Positions 11,685 to 23,752 of a DNA stretch of 64,000 nt are shown one piece after another (position 1 is the first letter of the stretch; the number at the start of each line of letters is the position of its first letter). The stretch spans positions 1,488,001 through 1,552,000 of the forward strand of contig CASHTG010000020.1 in assembly GCA_949357655.1 (NCBI GenBank), given 5' to 3'. The notes under the pieces were generated by a model. That model was not told the DNA's origin. It saw only the letters and a program-made list of their open reading frames with translations, and did not search any database. The DNA is from Parascedosporium putredinis (lineage: Eukaryota > Ascomycota > Sordariomycetes > Microascales > Microascaceae). The position numbers and the translations under genes were made by a program.

Positions 11685-12357
11685 ATGTGTGTAATGGTAA
11701 AAGGAGTATATAGTAGAGCGTGATTTGACGCAACACTGTCCGTCAAGTTCAGTCTTTCAGTGGGACTGGCCGTAGATGCTGGGGCTGCATGGATATCTCG
11801 ATGGGGAGGTGAGAGATGTGAGGGCGCCAAGGCTCAGTTTTGTACCACCGCACGCGGCACATTTCAGGACACCTACGTGTACATGTATGCTTGTTTGAAT
11901 GAGATAACATTGAATGATCAAAAATGAAGAGGCAGCGTAGCTCATTACATTGTGCATTCAGAACAACCCGGCGGTGCTGAGATGGCGCTAAACGTTCAGC
12001 ACAGCCCCCAAAGGGTCACTTGCTTGACTAGCCTGATGCGAACCAACATTTGAGGTCGTACGAGCCTCCCCTCGCTGAGAGTAACCGGCGGCTGTGTTTG
12101 TGCTGGCAGGGGAGGTAATAAGATGATAGTAGTTTTTCTACTTCTTCAGCCAACAACAAATGAAATATTCTATTTCTTCAACCAGCAACCAAAAAAGTCG
12201 AGACCAACTATATCACTTGCCCCTTCGCGCCGCCTGTGCCGCCTGCGCCGCAGCACACGTCACGCTTCTGGGGTGGAACCGCTCCCCACCAATACGGCAC
12301 AGCAAAGATAATGGCAGAATCATACCTCGGGACGAGGCGGCGTATCCAGGGCAGGTG
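11685..12357. other. Intergenic between small hypothetical and Zn2Cys6 regulator
   Basis: No supported gene. AT-richer than the flanking coding DNA; contains the 3' flank of the regulator gene that ends at 12358. Confidence 0.45.
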
Positions 12358-14800
12358 TTAAGAAAACGAGCCATCAAGTTCTGCGAGCATGGCACTCCAG
12401 CTCTCCTCATCCAAGCCAACGCCCTCCTCCCAGCCATGGGCGACGTCGTCAAAATACGCAGCGAGATCGAGTGCCATGCACCCAGATAGATCTCCGTCCA
12501 GAGCCATGTCATCGGCGCCCGGAATGGCGCTGTGAAGGGCCGAGAATGGGCTAGCAGGTTGGGCATAAGCAGCTGTTTCAAAATCTCCATTCGTCTCCAT
12601 AATGCCTTCGTGTTGGCGCATCTGGCTCGAGTCCGCCCCAGCGAAATACTCAGGCGCCTCTTGGTGATGCGAGCCCTCATCATTCGGCAACTCTGCTTCC
12701 GGCACAGCCATCTTGTTTCGGCGTAGGATATCCATCATCGACCGCAAAAGCGTCAAAGCCAATTCCGACCTGGACGCCGCGCTTTCCAGCATCCGTATGG
12801 CCTCGCCAAGATCCGCGCACCGTATCCTGCGAGCCGAGGCCGTCCTGCTTTGATGCACGTCCATCGCGAGCGCGATCCCCGCGATGAAGACGCCGTACAG
12901 GCCCTCCATGAGGTTTAACCGTGTTTTGTTGAAGGCAGAGCATTGCGTTTCAAAGAACATTTCTGCGTGGATCACGGCACGCGCTGCCTCGGTACACGCT
13001 ACCCTAGAATGTTGGTATCGCGGGTCGGTGGCCCCGTGCCGTAGATAGGACAGATGCAGTCGACACCGCTGAGTCTGGGAAATGGCGTTTACAAAATAGG
13101 CCTGGATCATGATATTGGGCGGCGTGCCCGAAGTGTACGGTTCGCCAGAGATACGGAAAAATGGTGGGAGGTTGCCAATGAACTCAACAAGGTCCCGATC
13201 GGCCGCATAAATCGCCTCGTACTGATGGGTGCCCGTGGCGGTGCCGACTGATAATCGATCTAGCAGACGCTTCGAAATTTCTGCTAGCCGCACCCGCTGG
13301 AGGAAATAAGACATAACGGTAGGCTGCCCCAGAGGTCTCTCTATGAAAGGAGGCGCAAAATTGTCATCATCGATGTGAAGGGGCTTTTTGACCACCACTA
13401 AGCTCGGGCTCATCTGGTACGTTGCCTCGTTTGGCTCGTTATATCGGCCCGGCATAAGCCTTGACAACATACAAGTTAGTCACCCATGTTCACCCTGTCG
13501 CCCAGCAAAGGGTCGAACCTACCAGTTTGTTGCTATGAGATACCACCAGGCTCGTCGGCCGAGCTCGGCGTGAGATGGATCTGTCTTTCCTGCTCGGCTG
13601 GGGTGGTCGATGAGGTGAAGACCGAGCTCTCTACCTATCATCAACGCTTGATTATGCAGGGACCGGAACCTGTAGGAGAAACTGCTCGTGTTTCCAATCA
13701 CGAAGCTCATGATGATCATTCCCTGTACCATCTCCAGCGAAAGGCACGCGTTCTTGTGGCAGATCTCGACCATGTCTTGCGCGGCCTGCAGCCAAAGAGA
13801 TGACCTCTCTCCAGTCTCTCTCGCCAAAGCGAGGGTCCTGCTCCACTGGTCTGTTCCAGGTCCAAAGTGCATGGTGCTGGCCAAAATGCTGAGGAATAGG
13901 ACAATGTGCCCTTGAGGGGCCTCGGGCCCTCCATGCACACTCGCGTAGATACCCGTGACCATGTCCCGAAGGACAGATCCTGGAATCAAGTAGCAGAAGC
14001 AGCTGAGGTCATCTATATACCTTTCCACAAGTTCTGTTGCCTCTGAAAATCGGGGTACGCGAACGGATACCCAAGGCCTCGTATACGGGCTCTCATGAAC
14101 AAGTACGACCGAGGAGGTTATTTCATGAATCGGTCGCTCCTTGACCGTCATCGAGATATTCTAGTAAGAATTTTGAATAAGCAAGACCACTTTCTTATAC
14201 TCGGAAAAAGGGGCGCATGGAAGTTTACCATGGTTGGGGTTTCTGAAGAAATCCTATCCGTGGAGGGTATCGAGCTTCCTCGAAGTGGTCTTCCCTGATC
14301 TAGCGCCTCCGCGGTCTCGTATTCTCTACTATCTGTCATCGCAGAATCGAATAGCCCCGGATGTCTAGCGACAAGGCTGTCCCATCGTGCGCATTGCACC
14401 GCGACAAGCCGCTCTAAAGCCACAACTCGGTCCCGGAGTTGCTGCATCTCGTTGATACCACCGGGCGGACCCCACACGGCACGTTCTTCGTGCTTTCGCA
14501 TGCTGGCGATGCTGACCTACCGGCCGCGGTATTCTCCACCGCCTCGCCGCCAGGGTGAGAGGGATTCTCGCAAGGAATATTCCTGGCCAGGCAATTGGAG
14601 CACGGCTGGCCGCGGTTGCATCGCAGTTTGCGAGCGCGGCAAAAGTGGCAGGAGACTGGTGGTTGCTGACGGGAAGTGCGAACACGCTGAGTCCCTACTC
14701 GAGGGGCACTGTTTAGCTTGCGCGCCGAATTTCCGGCATGATTTTGATAGTCTCCAGCATGGTACGCCGGGTTCGCCTCTCCAGCTGACCTGCTCTCCAT
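12358..14800 (-). CDS. Zn2Cys6 transcription factor with fungal_trans domain
   Basis: Predicted 770 aa in three exons on the minus strand: 14800-14229, 14160-13523, 13459-12358; introns of 68 and 63 nt, the latter with GACTAAC branch site. The zinc cluster CHFCRARKLRCNRGQPC continuing SNCLARNIPC occupies residues 51-77, followed by a short leucine-rich coiled coil (INEMQQLRDRVVALERLV). The middle homology region contains LGRRAWWYLIATNW. The C-terminus is acidic and aromatic (EEGVGLDEESWSAMLAELDGSFS), as in an activation domain. One A is missing near 14508 between the cluster and the coiled coil. Its upstream region holds a TCCGCGGA palindrome plus TCCGCT half sites that recur upstream of the adjacent DHA1 pump (15197-16869), so it probably controls that pump and itself. 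Confidence 0.88.
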
Positions 14801-14936
14801 GTTCAGTGTTGGGTGACGCTGAAGAGCAAATAGATAGAATATCGGTGACCGAGAAGAAGTATCTGAGACGGCGACCCTTTGTTATTTAGTTTCTTAAAAA
14901 GAGTCTTATAATTGATGGCACAGCGAAACAATAAGG

Positions 14937-15028
14937 TCCGCTCGTGTTGACGGAAGCTGTCCGCTGCCTTCCATCTAAGCTAAAGAGTGTGCGGTGATGA
15001 GTGAGTTTTTGTCCGCGGAGTCTCCGCT
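14937..15028. promoter_or_regulatory. Palindromic CCGCGG module upstream of the Zn2Cys6 regulator
   Basis: TCCGCGGA at 15012-15019 is followed after three bases by TCCGCT (15023-15028). Further TCCGCT half sites lie at 14937-14942 and 14960-14965. The array is 140-230 bp upstream of the regulator start at 14800. Paired CGG/CCG triplets are the usual targets of Zn2Cys6 dimers. The same TCCGCGGA-N3-TCCGCT layout recurs at 17240-17256. Confidence 0.5.
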
Positions 15029-15196
15029 CAACCTGCATTTTAGGTTCCATTCCTTTCAATCCCAAAGTGGAGATCTCGGCCCCGACCACCCAGCTAGCGT
15101 GAGCTTATGTCCGATCGGCCACGCCTGTCCTCGAATGACCGATAGCCTAAACCCTAGCCCCCCTTATTGAAGACTCTAGAACAACTACAGTACGAT

Positions 15197-16869
15197 TTAC
15201 AATTGCAGCTGAAATCGTTTGCTCTCACGGAAACGCTGGCCGTATTTCAAAAAGATGATCGGCACCGGCAAGAAAGCGACGGCGATAAAGCCCAAGACTG
15301 ACGTTCCCCATCCAATTCCAAGCTTCTCGTACATTGCGTCTCCGGCAAGCGGTAAGAGCGCGCCGAGAAGGGCGCGCGACATGGTGGTAGCGGCCGTGGC
15401 TGATGCAGCATAGGTTGAGTAGGTATCCACGAGATACGTGGAAGTTCCCATCTAAGAAAAACCTCAAGAATTAGTAAAATGGAGGACTTGGTGGGAAAAA
15501 GAAAGAGGAAAAAGATGGGTAGGGGCCCTCATACATGCGCGATCACTATGCCTGCACCCAGGAAACCTGTACCAACGATCGGGATCATCCAGTGCTTCTT
15601 GGTCTCCGCCGTCCAGCCGTACAGAAAGATCCCCACCGGGATAATGATTGCTCCCAGAATCATGGTAGGCAGTCGGTATTCCGGTTTCGGCTTTCCAGAG
15701 TTTCTCTTCTCCGCCAACGACTTTGCAATTCGATCCGAGGTTCCGCCGCAGATGAAAAGGCCAACGAACGAGCCCACGCCAATTCCCAAATATACCAGCC
15801 CCAGGCTCTCAGAGGAGAAGGAATACTGCCCCACGAATATCCTAGGGAACGTTGTAAATAGCAGGTAAAGGTAAGCGTAAGTAATCGCGCCGTACAAGGA
15901 AAGCAGCAGAACCATGGGAGAGAAGATGAACAGCTTGAGGGGCCGGATCAGCGCGGACGAGAAAACCTGCTTGGATGTCTGGCCGCTTTCCAGGGCGGAC
16001 CGGAGGTTAGGATTTCCCGTCTGCTTACGGAGGGCTATGGTCTTCCGCTTGAGTAGGGTATATGCGTAGGATTCGTGCAGCATCACAAACGATAGTACCA
16101 TGACGAACCCGCCCTAGCGTAGCGTCATTAGCATGGATTTTACGCCAACGGGGCAGAGCTGCTGGTATTCAGCGGAGACTTACCAGTATAGCCAAGACCC
16201 AAAAGTTCCATCGCCAACCTTTGGACGCGGATAAGTAGCTCCCAATGATGGGGCCGAGTGACGGTCCAAAGAGAGGTCCGAGAACCCAAGTTGCCATGGC
16301 CAACCCGCGCCGGTCGTGAGGGATGATGTCGGCGATGGACCCGGCACCGATTGTGATTGGGCAACATGCGGCCATGCCACTGATGAAGCGAAAGGCAATC
16401 AGGCTGCCCATATTGTTCGCCAGAGCGCCGGCAATGTTGAATATGAAGAAGAAGAAGTTGCACGTGTGGTAGGCTACGTTTCTCCCGTAGAGCTCGGAGG
16501 CTGGGGCAATCACGAGAGGCCCTACCGCGTAGCCGAGAATGTAGACGGTTGTGACAAACGCCCCAAGGGATTCGTTGGTCGTGCCGAACTCTTCCATGAA
16601 GTAGCTGCTGCTAGGTGCCACCATGGTCGATGCTAGAGGACTGCGGAATGAGTTAGCTTTCGTGGACGTGGACAATAACGGTGTGTCAAGACGTACGAGA
16701 GAAACGTGATAAAGGACACCATCCCGATAGTCATGCATTTCTTCCCCGTGGACCAATTCATAGGATTTGCGACGTCGTCTGGTCCATCCCAGTCTACGAT
16801 GTTGGGATCAGATAGCGTTGCGTCTTCCGGAGCTTGACTGTCTCGCTCGATATCGGACTTGCGCTCCAT
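15197..16869 (-). CDS. DHA1-family MFS drug/polyamine efflux transporter
   Basis: Predicted 487 aa, four exons on the minus strand: 16869-16697, 16640-16184, 16113-15535, 15451-15197; introns 56, 70 and 83 nt. All joins are in frame with no missing base. Soluble acidic N-terminus, then about 12 TM spans. Family marks: WDGPDDVANPMNWS before TM1, GPLVIAPASELYGRN in the loop after TM2, the segment DRRGLAMATWVLGPLFGPSLGPIIGSYL (antiporter motif C region), and GWRWNFW. These are typical of Tpo1/Flr1-like proton antiporters of the plasma membrane. ATG 16869 gives the usual MERKSD-type start; an upstream TTG is not used. It sits just upstream of a co-oriented Zn2Cys6 gene and shares a promoter motif with it, suggesting regulated export of a toxic or secreted metabolite. 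Confidence 0.9.
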
Positions 16870-17230
16870 GACGTTTGATGTTTGGGGGTGGCGTAAGTTC
16901 GAGGCTAGCTTGACACTATCCAAAAGGGAAGGAAAAAGGAAGGAAAATATATAAAAGGAGAGGCGAGTCCTATAGAAATTACTCAGGAATCAAGATGGAC
17001 ATAAAGGATAGTGATGGTCAACTCGTTGTCGTGGGAAAAACAGTACATGAGTCGGGGTCAAGGCCAGGCCACCGAGCACGAATATATAGATAATGTTGCA
17101 TATCCAAAGGGGCTATTCGGGCCCGATTCGTTCGGAGATCAATAAACCTGCATCCTCGTACTGGTGATCCATCCCGCGGAAACTCCATAATGTTTTGGTC
17201 GTTGTTCACCGCGGGCACTCTAACATGTTG

Positions 17231-17256
17231 AGCGGAGTGTCCGCGGACAGTCCGCT
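17231..17256. promoter_or_regulatory. 26-bp near-perfect palindrome upstream of the DHA1 pump
   Basis: AGCGGA-GTG-TCCGCGGA-CAG-TCCGCT equals its own reverse complement except for one position pair. It is about 365 bp upstream of the pump start at 16869. The right half (TCCGCGGA-N3-TCCGCT) repeats the module upstream of the neighbouring Zn2Cys6 gene. Symmetric CGG/CCG triplets fit binding by a zinc-cluster dimer. Confidence 0.55.
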
Positions 17257-18098
17257 CTTACATCCATGTCTACAAGTCTCTTCCTCAACCCTGCCACAGG
17301 CGAGGGTAGCTAATTAGTTGTCCATAAATGTTAATCTAATAAAAGTCCTTCCATCAAGAATCCATCAAAGGCTGTATTGATGGGAGTTGGGATAGAGATC
17401 AAATCTAAGGCGACGCACCCATCGCCCAGACCGTACACCAGTATGGCTTGAGTGGGGGCAATCCAGGAACTGTACAGCTTGGGAAACATCGAATAGCTGA
17501 AAGGATTCCCCGAAGGGTATTGCATAATGCACTTAATTCCGCCATTGGCTCTTGCTTCCGGCCCGTACTGTTGGGTGACTTGACCCGCTCCAGAACGTGG
17601 TCTGGGTTAGGCACAAGTTCCGCGAGCATTGCGGCTGCACTAATGTTTACGAAGAGGCTAGAAGCGACCTCGACGAATGAGGCGAATCAAATTTAACCTT
17701 GTAATGGATGCAGAAGAATAGCCGTAGCCAAGCTGCTCCGAGTATCTCAATCTAGAAACTCCATGGCGAACCTGAATCATGCGGGTGCTCTTGGGGCAAC
17801 AACGATTCCTTAAACTGATACGGCACAGGAGCGAGAACCCTCATCTTCAGGACTACTACCGAGAATGGTTCGATGGTTATGGTAGTTGGAGGAAGCATCG
17901 TACCATTCTCTGAGGCAGGCCGAGGTGCACAACGCAGGTGTCGACGCGGAGATATCTCGAGGAGAAGAACCGAGTCCAGCACCCGGAGTATCTTCACGAT
18001 CCGAGAGTCGACAGTGACCCAACGCGCTGTGACACCAACCAAGTTCTGCAAGGGTGGGCTTATCTAATTCTGGTAATAGCAAAAAGGCAAGAAATGTC

Positions 18099-18154
18099 GG
18101 GGAGTTAATGGGCGGCTTCTTCGGGGAGTTAAAAACGCCCTAATGGGGAGTTAA
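18099..18154. repeat. Three spaced copies of GGGGAGTTAA
   Basis: GGGGAGTTAA starts at 18099, 18123 and 18145, spaced 24 and 22 bases. The intervening bases differ. Could be a short regulatory array or the remnant of a decayed mobile element; no inverted repeats or coding remnants are visible. Confidence 0.45.
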
Positions 18155-18988
18155 GCCGGTCTTGCACTACCGTGTGGGGTAAAGCAAAGGGGAAATTCTT
18201 GAAAGTGGTGGCAAACCTCTGTCACGCGAAGCCGAGATGCAAGAATTTATCGAGCCCTTTGCGACGACTTTGTGTAAGTTTATTTGTTACGGAGAGTGTA
18301 ATGATCGAATTCTAGAAGCGATTCCAACAGTCATTTCATCTCAGCGAGATTTTGATATCCTGAAGAGATCTCTGCGGAAAAGAGGCCAAGCACAGCTGTT
18401 CCGTCGAAGTCTTCTGCTTCAGCCGAACGCCAACTTTTACCCCCTGGCGGGTAGTGTGTGGGCTGATGGTGGGCGCGCACTAACAGAATCCGGGTTAGAC
18501 CACGCGGATGGCGTGGAGATAGCGCCTGCAAACCAATCACCAGGGAACCCTCCTGGCACCTCGGTAGCGGGAGCAGTTCCGAATCTTCTCCAACATGAAG
18601 CTTTCAGGGACCCTTTCACTTTACCGGCCGCGGGGCAACTGTCACTCGGAGGCTACCTACTCTTCTCTACCACGGCTCAACTTTTTTTTGGTCCGTCTTG
18701 TTCTCTGAAACCACGAATTGCGAACTTTCCCCGGCATCTACCCCCGGCACGACATCCTGCAGCACTCTTTGAGCTTTATTATAGTTTAAGATCTCTAGCT
18801 TTCCCACTTCCCGAATCTATCTTGGTCTTGCCCAGCACCAGCACTTCCAATCCTGAGCTGTCTTCATCTCCTCGAGCTCACTCTCCCACACACGCTCTCT
18901 CTCTGACGACCGACCGTTTCTCGCCCTCACCACACCTTATCCCCTTTCACTCAACCGAAGAAAAGACACCGTAACACACAGCTCCATC

Positions 18989-21163
18989 ATGCAGGAGAAG
19001 CCCCTCGGCGCCGCCGCGGCCTTACCCGCCCCCGTGGAGGAAGTCGACGTGCTCATCTGCGGCAGCGGCTCCGCCGGCCTCAGCGCCGCCGTCTGGCTGG
19101 CCCGGACCGGCATCAACTACCGCATGCTCGAACGCCGCGCGGGGCCCTCAAGCACGGCCAGGCCGACGGCGTGCAGTGCCGCACCGTCGAGGTCATGGAG
19201 AGCTTCGGCCTGTCCGAGCCCGTCCTGCGCGAGGCCTACCACGTCCTCGAGGTCGCGTTCTGGGGAGACGACGGCAACGGCGGCATCGCGCGGGGTAACA
19301 TTGCGCCCGATACGCAGGTTGGGCTCACGCACTTGCCTCACGTTATTCTCAGCCAGGGCCGCATGAACGACCTCTTGATCCAGGAAACCGTCCGTGCTGG
19401 CGGCGAGTCGAGGATACGCTACGACACCGAGGTCAAGGACATTCACGTCGACCCCGCCACCGCCAACGACCCTAATGCGCACTGCGTCACCGTCAGCGCT
19501 GTCCAGGACGGCGTCGAGCGTCAGTACCGCGCGAAATACGTCTTGGTATGGTCTCCTCTAGCCTTTTTCTTTCTCGTGTTTTTCCCTTGCGCTTTCTTGT
19601 CTTTCTTTTTGGCGGAAAGTAAACCCTGCTAACTCAGTCTGTCTAGGGTTGCGACGGTGCGCACAGCCAAGTGCGCAAGTCCCTCGGCTTCAAGATGGTC
19701 GGCGACAGCTCCGACGCGGTCTGGGCCGTCATGGACATCCACCCCAAGACCAACTTCCCCGACATCCGCAAAAAGGCCATCCTCCACTCCAAGGCCGGCA
19801 ACATCATGATCATCCCCGCGAGGGCGACTCCATGGTCCGCTTCTACATGGAGCTGCCCGGCGCCAAGGTCGCGTCCGACGTCAAGCTCGAGAGCCTCGTC
19901 CCCACCATCCAGGACATCTTCTACCCCTATACCATGGAGATCGCCGAGACAGTTTGGTTCTCCGCCTACCTCATCGGCCAGCGCCGCGCCGACTACTTTA
20001 CGCAGAACAACCGCGTTTTCCTCACCGGCGACGCCTGCCACACCCACTCCCCAAGGCTGGTCAGGGCATGAATGTCAGCCTCCAGGACGGCTACAACATT
20101 GGCTGGAAGCTGGCCGGCGTGCTCCGCGGCGAGTTCCGCCCCGAGATCCTGGACACGTACGTCAGCGAGCGGGAGAAGACGGCCACCGAGCTCATCGAGT
20201 TCGATCGCTACTACACCAAGCTCTTCAACACGCAATACCGCAAGGAGAACAACATCTCCGAGGACGACTTCTCCAAGGAGTTCGTCAAGGCTGGTCTTTA
20301 CACCACCGGCCTCGCCACCCAGTACCTCCTCTCCCCTCACCGTCCCCTCCGAGGCCGATAAGGAGTTTGCCTCTGGCATCGAGGTCGGCAAGAGGATCAC
20401 CAGCTCCCTGCTCATGCGATTCTCCGACGCGAAGCCCCTGCAGCTCGTCAAGGCCATGCCGTCCGACTCTCGGTGGAATGTCGTGGTCTTCCCCGGCGAC
20501 CTGAACAAGAAGGAATCCGCCGAGCGGTTCGAAAAGGTAACAGCGACCCTCTTACTTGTCTCTCCACCCTCCAAAGGGTTTCATTAATGTCCTCTTTTAC
20601 TCACACGCCATTCTCTAGGCCACCATCGAACTCATCAAGACCGCGAACGCCTTCACGCCCGCAGACAAGGACATCAACAGCGTCATCAACCCCGTCGTGG
20701 TCCTTTCCACGGAGCGCAAGGATCTATCGCAAAACCAAATTCCCGAATTCTATACCCCCTACTGTGGCCCGCGCAACGTGCGGTGTAAGTCTTGTTCCCT
20801 TTTTCCTTTTCTCTCCTCCCACCTAGATATCTCGACTGACCCATTTCTTTTCGTAGGGCTCCACAATGTCTTTACCGACGAGGCCGGTCCTTACTCTCCC
20901 CACGGCCACGCCTATGAGAAGTACGGCATTGACCCCAACCGTGGCGCTCTCGTAATTGTTAGGCCCGATCACTGTAAGCATTTATTCCCGCCCCCAAGGC
21001 ATCTTTCGTTTTAAAGCAGCACTTCGGTCTTGCTGACACGCCCCGCCATGTAGATATTTCCAAGGTCCTTCCTCTCGAGCAGGCCGCCGAGGTCAAGACC
21101 TTCCTCGAGGGATTCATGATCCCCATCAGCCAGAGGGGCTCGCACAAGAACGGAAAGTTGTAG
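18989..21163 (+). CDS. FAD-dependent aromatic monooxygenase, phenol 2-monooxygenase-like
   Basis: Predicted 614 aa in five exons: 18989-19545, 19647-20536, 20619-20784, 20857-20973, 21054-21163. The N-terminus has the Rossmann motif ICGSGSAGLSAAVWLARTG binding FAD; the second flavin motif is FLTGDACHTHSP followed by KAGQGMNVSLQDGYNIGWKL; the C-terminal third is the thioredoxin-like phenol-hydroxylase dimerisation domain ending in LVIVRPDHYISKVLPLEQ. The family hydroxylates phenols ortho to an existing hydroxyl using NADPH and O2, giving catechols. Bases are missing near 19147, 19818 and 20050 (one C each, in C runs) and two (a TC unit) near 20330; with them the exons sum to 615 codons. A quinate-type permease, an efflux pump and an arylsulfotransferase nearby support an aromatic context. 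Exact substrate unknown. Confidence 0.88.
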
Positions 21164-22375
21164 ATGCTATCTCCAGGAGAGGTAGATGGGGGTTGAAAGT
21201 GATTTTTACCCGATTCTCTTGTACATTATGAATTATGAGCTTCGAAGCAATTAGATATCTGACCCTGTTAATTGAGAAGGAAAGAAAAGAAAATGCCTCC
21301 CTCGTCTCTCAAGGACATTTGATGTTCCGATCCGTACAGCTATCCACTCACGAGTCGCAATTTCATTTTCGCAGACCGGCCAGCCCTTGGAAAAAGATTG
21401 TCGGTCTTCCGAATGGCGTATCCTCGAGCTTGAAAACAAATACGCAGAGGAACCACGTCTCTGAGGGGACGGATGAAATGAGCGCTCTTCGCGTTTCGTC
21501 CAGGGAAAATGAGATTTTGATCACATAATTTGCTTCGTTTAGAGCCAACAATACGTTAATAATCACTAAATTTCTTGAAGGGGCGAGCTGTCTTCACGTC
21601 ATCCACATGGACGATTGACCCCTGCACAGCCACGTTCGGCAGCTTGGAGCTCAACCAATGAACCGGTCGTTGGGCGCACGCTCTCCAGTTCTGAAGAACG
21701 CCTTGTCATGCCCCCATTTCCCCTGGGTTACACCCGCCATGGAGCGGGACTTGCTCGTTAACGCTAGCATTCGGGGCTTTTGCCGAGCACGACTAGGGGT
21801 TTTAATGTTCATCTAGCAACTACTTCGTACCATTGCACTGGAGAAGAGATCATTCGATTACTCTCGAGTTGTGAGCGGAAACGAATTGGGGGCTTGAATG
21901 GACTACAAAGTCCGACTTGGTTCACAAAGGGAGAGAGCTCAATTCTCCCTGCGTCATGCCGCGCCCCAAAAATTGGTCTCACAAGTGCTACCGGCGAGTG
22001 GTGACATGGGACATCTTCGTGGTACCTGAGACACCATGTATTTTTCGCGTGGACTCGGGGTACCTCGTATCAATCAATCGTTTGATAAGGGAGAGCTCGA
22101 AGGATTCGAAGCCCTCGACTAAATTAATATCCCAGGAGATCTCGCAGCCAGCAAAATCTGCCCAATTTTTTGGGACAAGGTCGGCCGCCCAAAGAGCACA
22201 CAGATCGCCCGTCAGCAGCTGCGTCGAGTCCTGCTCCTGCCCTGTGCGTGCTCTGCTCCAGATGCTTTCCTTTTTCTTGGAATTCAATTTTTTTCTCTTC
22301 CCCTCCATCCCGCCCCCTTTTTTTCTCCCCAAAGCACCCGTGCCATCTCGAATTTCTGTCACCAGTCATGCCACG
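21164..22375. other. Intergenic between FAD monooxygenase and glycosyltransferase
   Basis: 1.2 kb without a supported gene. The end is a pyrimidine-rich leader (22255-22330) before the start at 22376. Confidence 0.5.
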
Positions 22376-23572
22376 ATGATGTTTAATCGCACGCTTCTCC
22401 GCTACGGGAAGCTCGCCGTGGGATTTGCCACCGCCGTCTTCCTCGTCCTCTTCTTCCACTATGCGAATTTCGAGGCCTACGGCTTCGGCGAGCCGGCTAG
22501 CGCCCTCGAGGTAACGCTCCACCCAGGAGCACCGCCCGCGCCCAACGCCTGGGGCGGCGTCGAGGGGACCCATCCCGCCCGCTTCCGCAACGACTCCTAC
22601 GACCCCGACATCCCCCACATCGTGCACTTTGTCTACCTGCTGCAGGACGGCGTGCGCGACTTCAAATTCGAGTTCAAGGAGGCCCTCGCCGTGTACTCGG
22701 CCGCCGTCTTCACCGACCCGGACGTCATCTATCTCCACACCAACGCCGACGACGCCGCCATCGAGCGCGCCCGCTCGGGGCAGCTGGGCAAGTGGAACTC
22801 GGTCATCCTCAACGCGCCCCAGCTCGTGACCCGACGCGTCGAATCCCCACCGTGGCCGCCAACGGGGTCGAAATCGTCTTCCCTCAGCACAAGAGCGACT
22901 TTGTCCGCGTCGCCGCCCTCGAGGAGTTTGGCGGCATCTACCTCGACGTGGATGCGATCCCGCTCCGCGATCTCCGGCCCCTCTTGTCCAAGGGGTACAA
23001 TGCGGTGGTGGGAAAGCAGGCCGACGATGACATCATGAGCGGCAACTTCATCGGCAAGGCGCACTGCGCTTTCTTTACCCAGTGGAAGGAGCAGATGCAC
23101 CAGGTGTTTAATCAAGAGTGGATTCGTCATTCCAACCATTTGATGGCAGAGTTGGCAGGACCGCTGTCCAAGCTCGACCACGAGATCCTTGTCTTGGACT
23201 ACCATGCCATGGGCCCCATCCATTGGAACGGTTTCGGAACGCAAGCACTGTACCGGGTGCATTACGACGTCGAATCGAATCTCGAGGGCTTGTCGGACGG
23301 GGCCCCGCTCAAAGCCTTTGACGATAATTCTGGCGCCCTCCGCGAGGGCTTCCGTCGTGGCAAAAGGATTATTCGAATACCTGGATCCTCCACTCCTGGC
23401 GTGAAAAGCGGAACCTCCTCCTACCCCAAGGCTTCAGTCACGTCACCCCCGATATGTGCTGGAGCGAAAGAGCGATTTCTCCAGGGCTGTTTACCACATC
23501 GCAAAGCACATGTACGACCGCGGCTTCTTCTCCTTTGATGACCCGTGGAGATATTCAGTGGCTGAGGTGTGA
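22376..23572 (+). CDS. GT32-type glycosyltransferase with DXD motif (Och1/capsule-type), type II membrane protein
   Basis: Predicted 399 aa, single exon. Starts at a double ATG. Residues about 10-30 (LAVGFATAVFLVLFFHYANF) are a signal anchor, so the catalytic part faces the Golgi lumen. Catalytic core: IPHIVHFVYLL (nucleotide-sugar fold start), KSDFVRVAALEEFGGIYLDVD with the metal-binding DVD, and NFIGKAHCAFF. The C-terminal HSW...VTPRYVLERKSDFSRAVY pattern is typical of fungal GT32 relatives of alpha-mannosyltransferases and polysaccharide synthesis enzymes. Sugar donor and acceptor are not deducible. Three bases are missing: near 22845 (VE/IPTVAA), near 23360 (RRGK/KDYSN) and near 23450 (in a C run before RYVLERK). 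With them the protein ends in RYSVAEV at 23572. Confidence 0.8.
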
Positions 23573-23752
23573 ACTGTTGGTCATTCTATTATCGATGCTC
23601 TGGGCCCCAGCTGCATCGGTCTCCTGCAATACCTCTCTATATATATATTATCCTTCCATGAAACACACCTCTACCCCCATCCCCTACACTGCCAAGCCCG
23701 CTACATTACAAGGTACCCCCTTCCTCCTCACCTTGAGCGTACATATATTCTG

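Larger units (their letters stand above)
16870..18988. other. 2.1 kb intergenic region between DHA1 pump and FAD monooxygenase
   Basis: Promoter region for both divergent genes. It holds the palindrome at 17231-17256, a TATATAAAA string near 16949-16957, and three copies of GGGGAGTTAA near 18099-18154. Two overlapping minus-strand frames at 17331-17629 look faintly protein-like but match nothing I recognise. The 245-codon frame at 18237-18974 runs through the CT-rich leader of the next gene and is not credible as a gene. Confidence 0.5.

Noticed and set aside
17331..17629. Two overlapping minus-strand frames that might join into one protein
   Set aside because: A frame change would be needed, neither part matches a family I know, and no splice sites support the join.
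18237..18974. A 245-codon open frame starting with ATG
   Set aside because: Its second half is the CT-rich leader of the monooxygenase at 18989, composition is low-complexity (Ser/Pro/His), and no family resemblance is seen.
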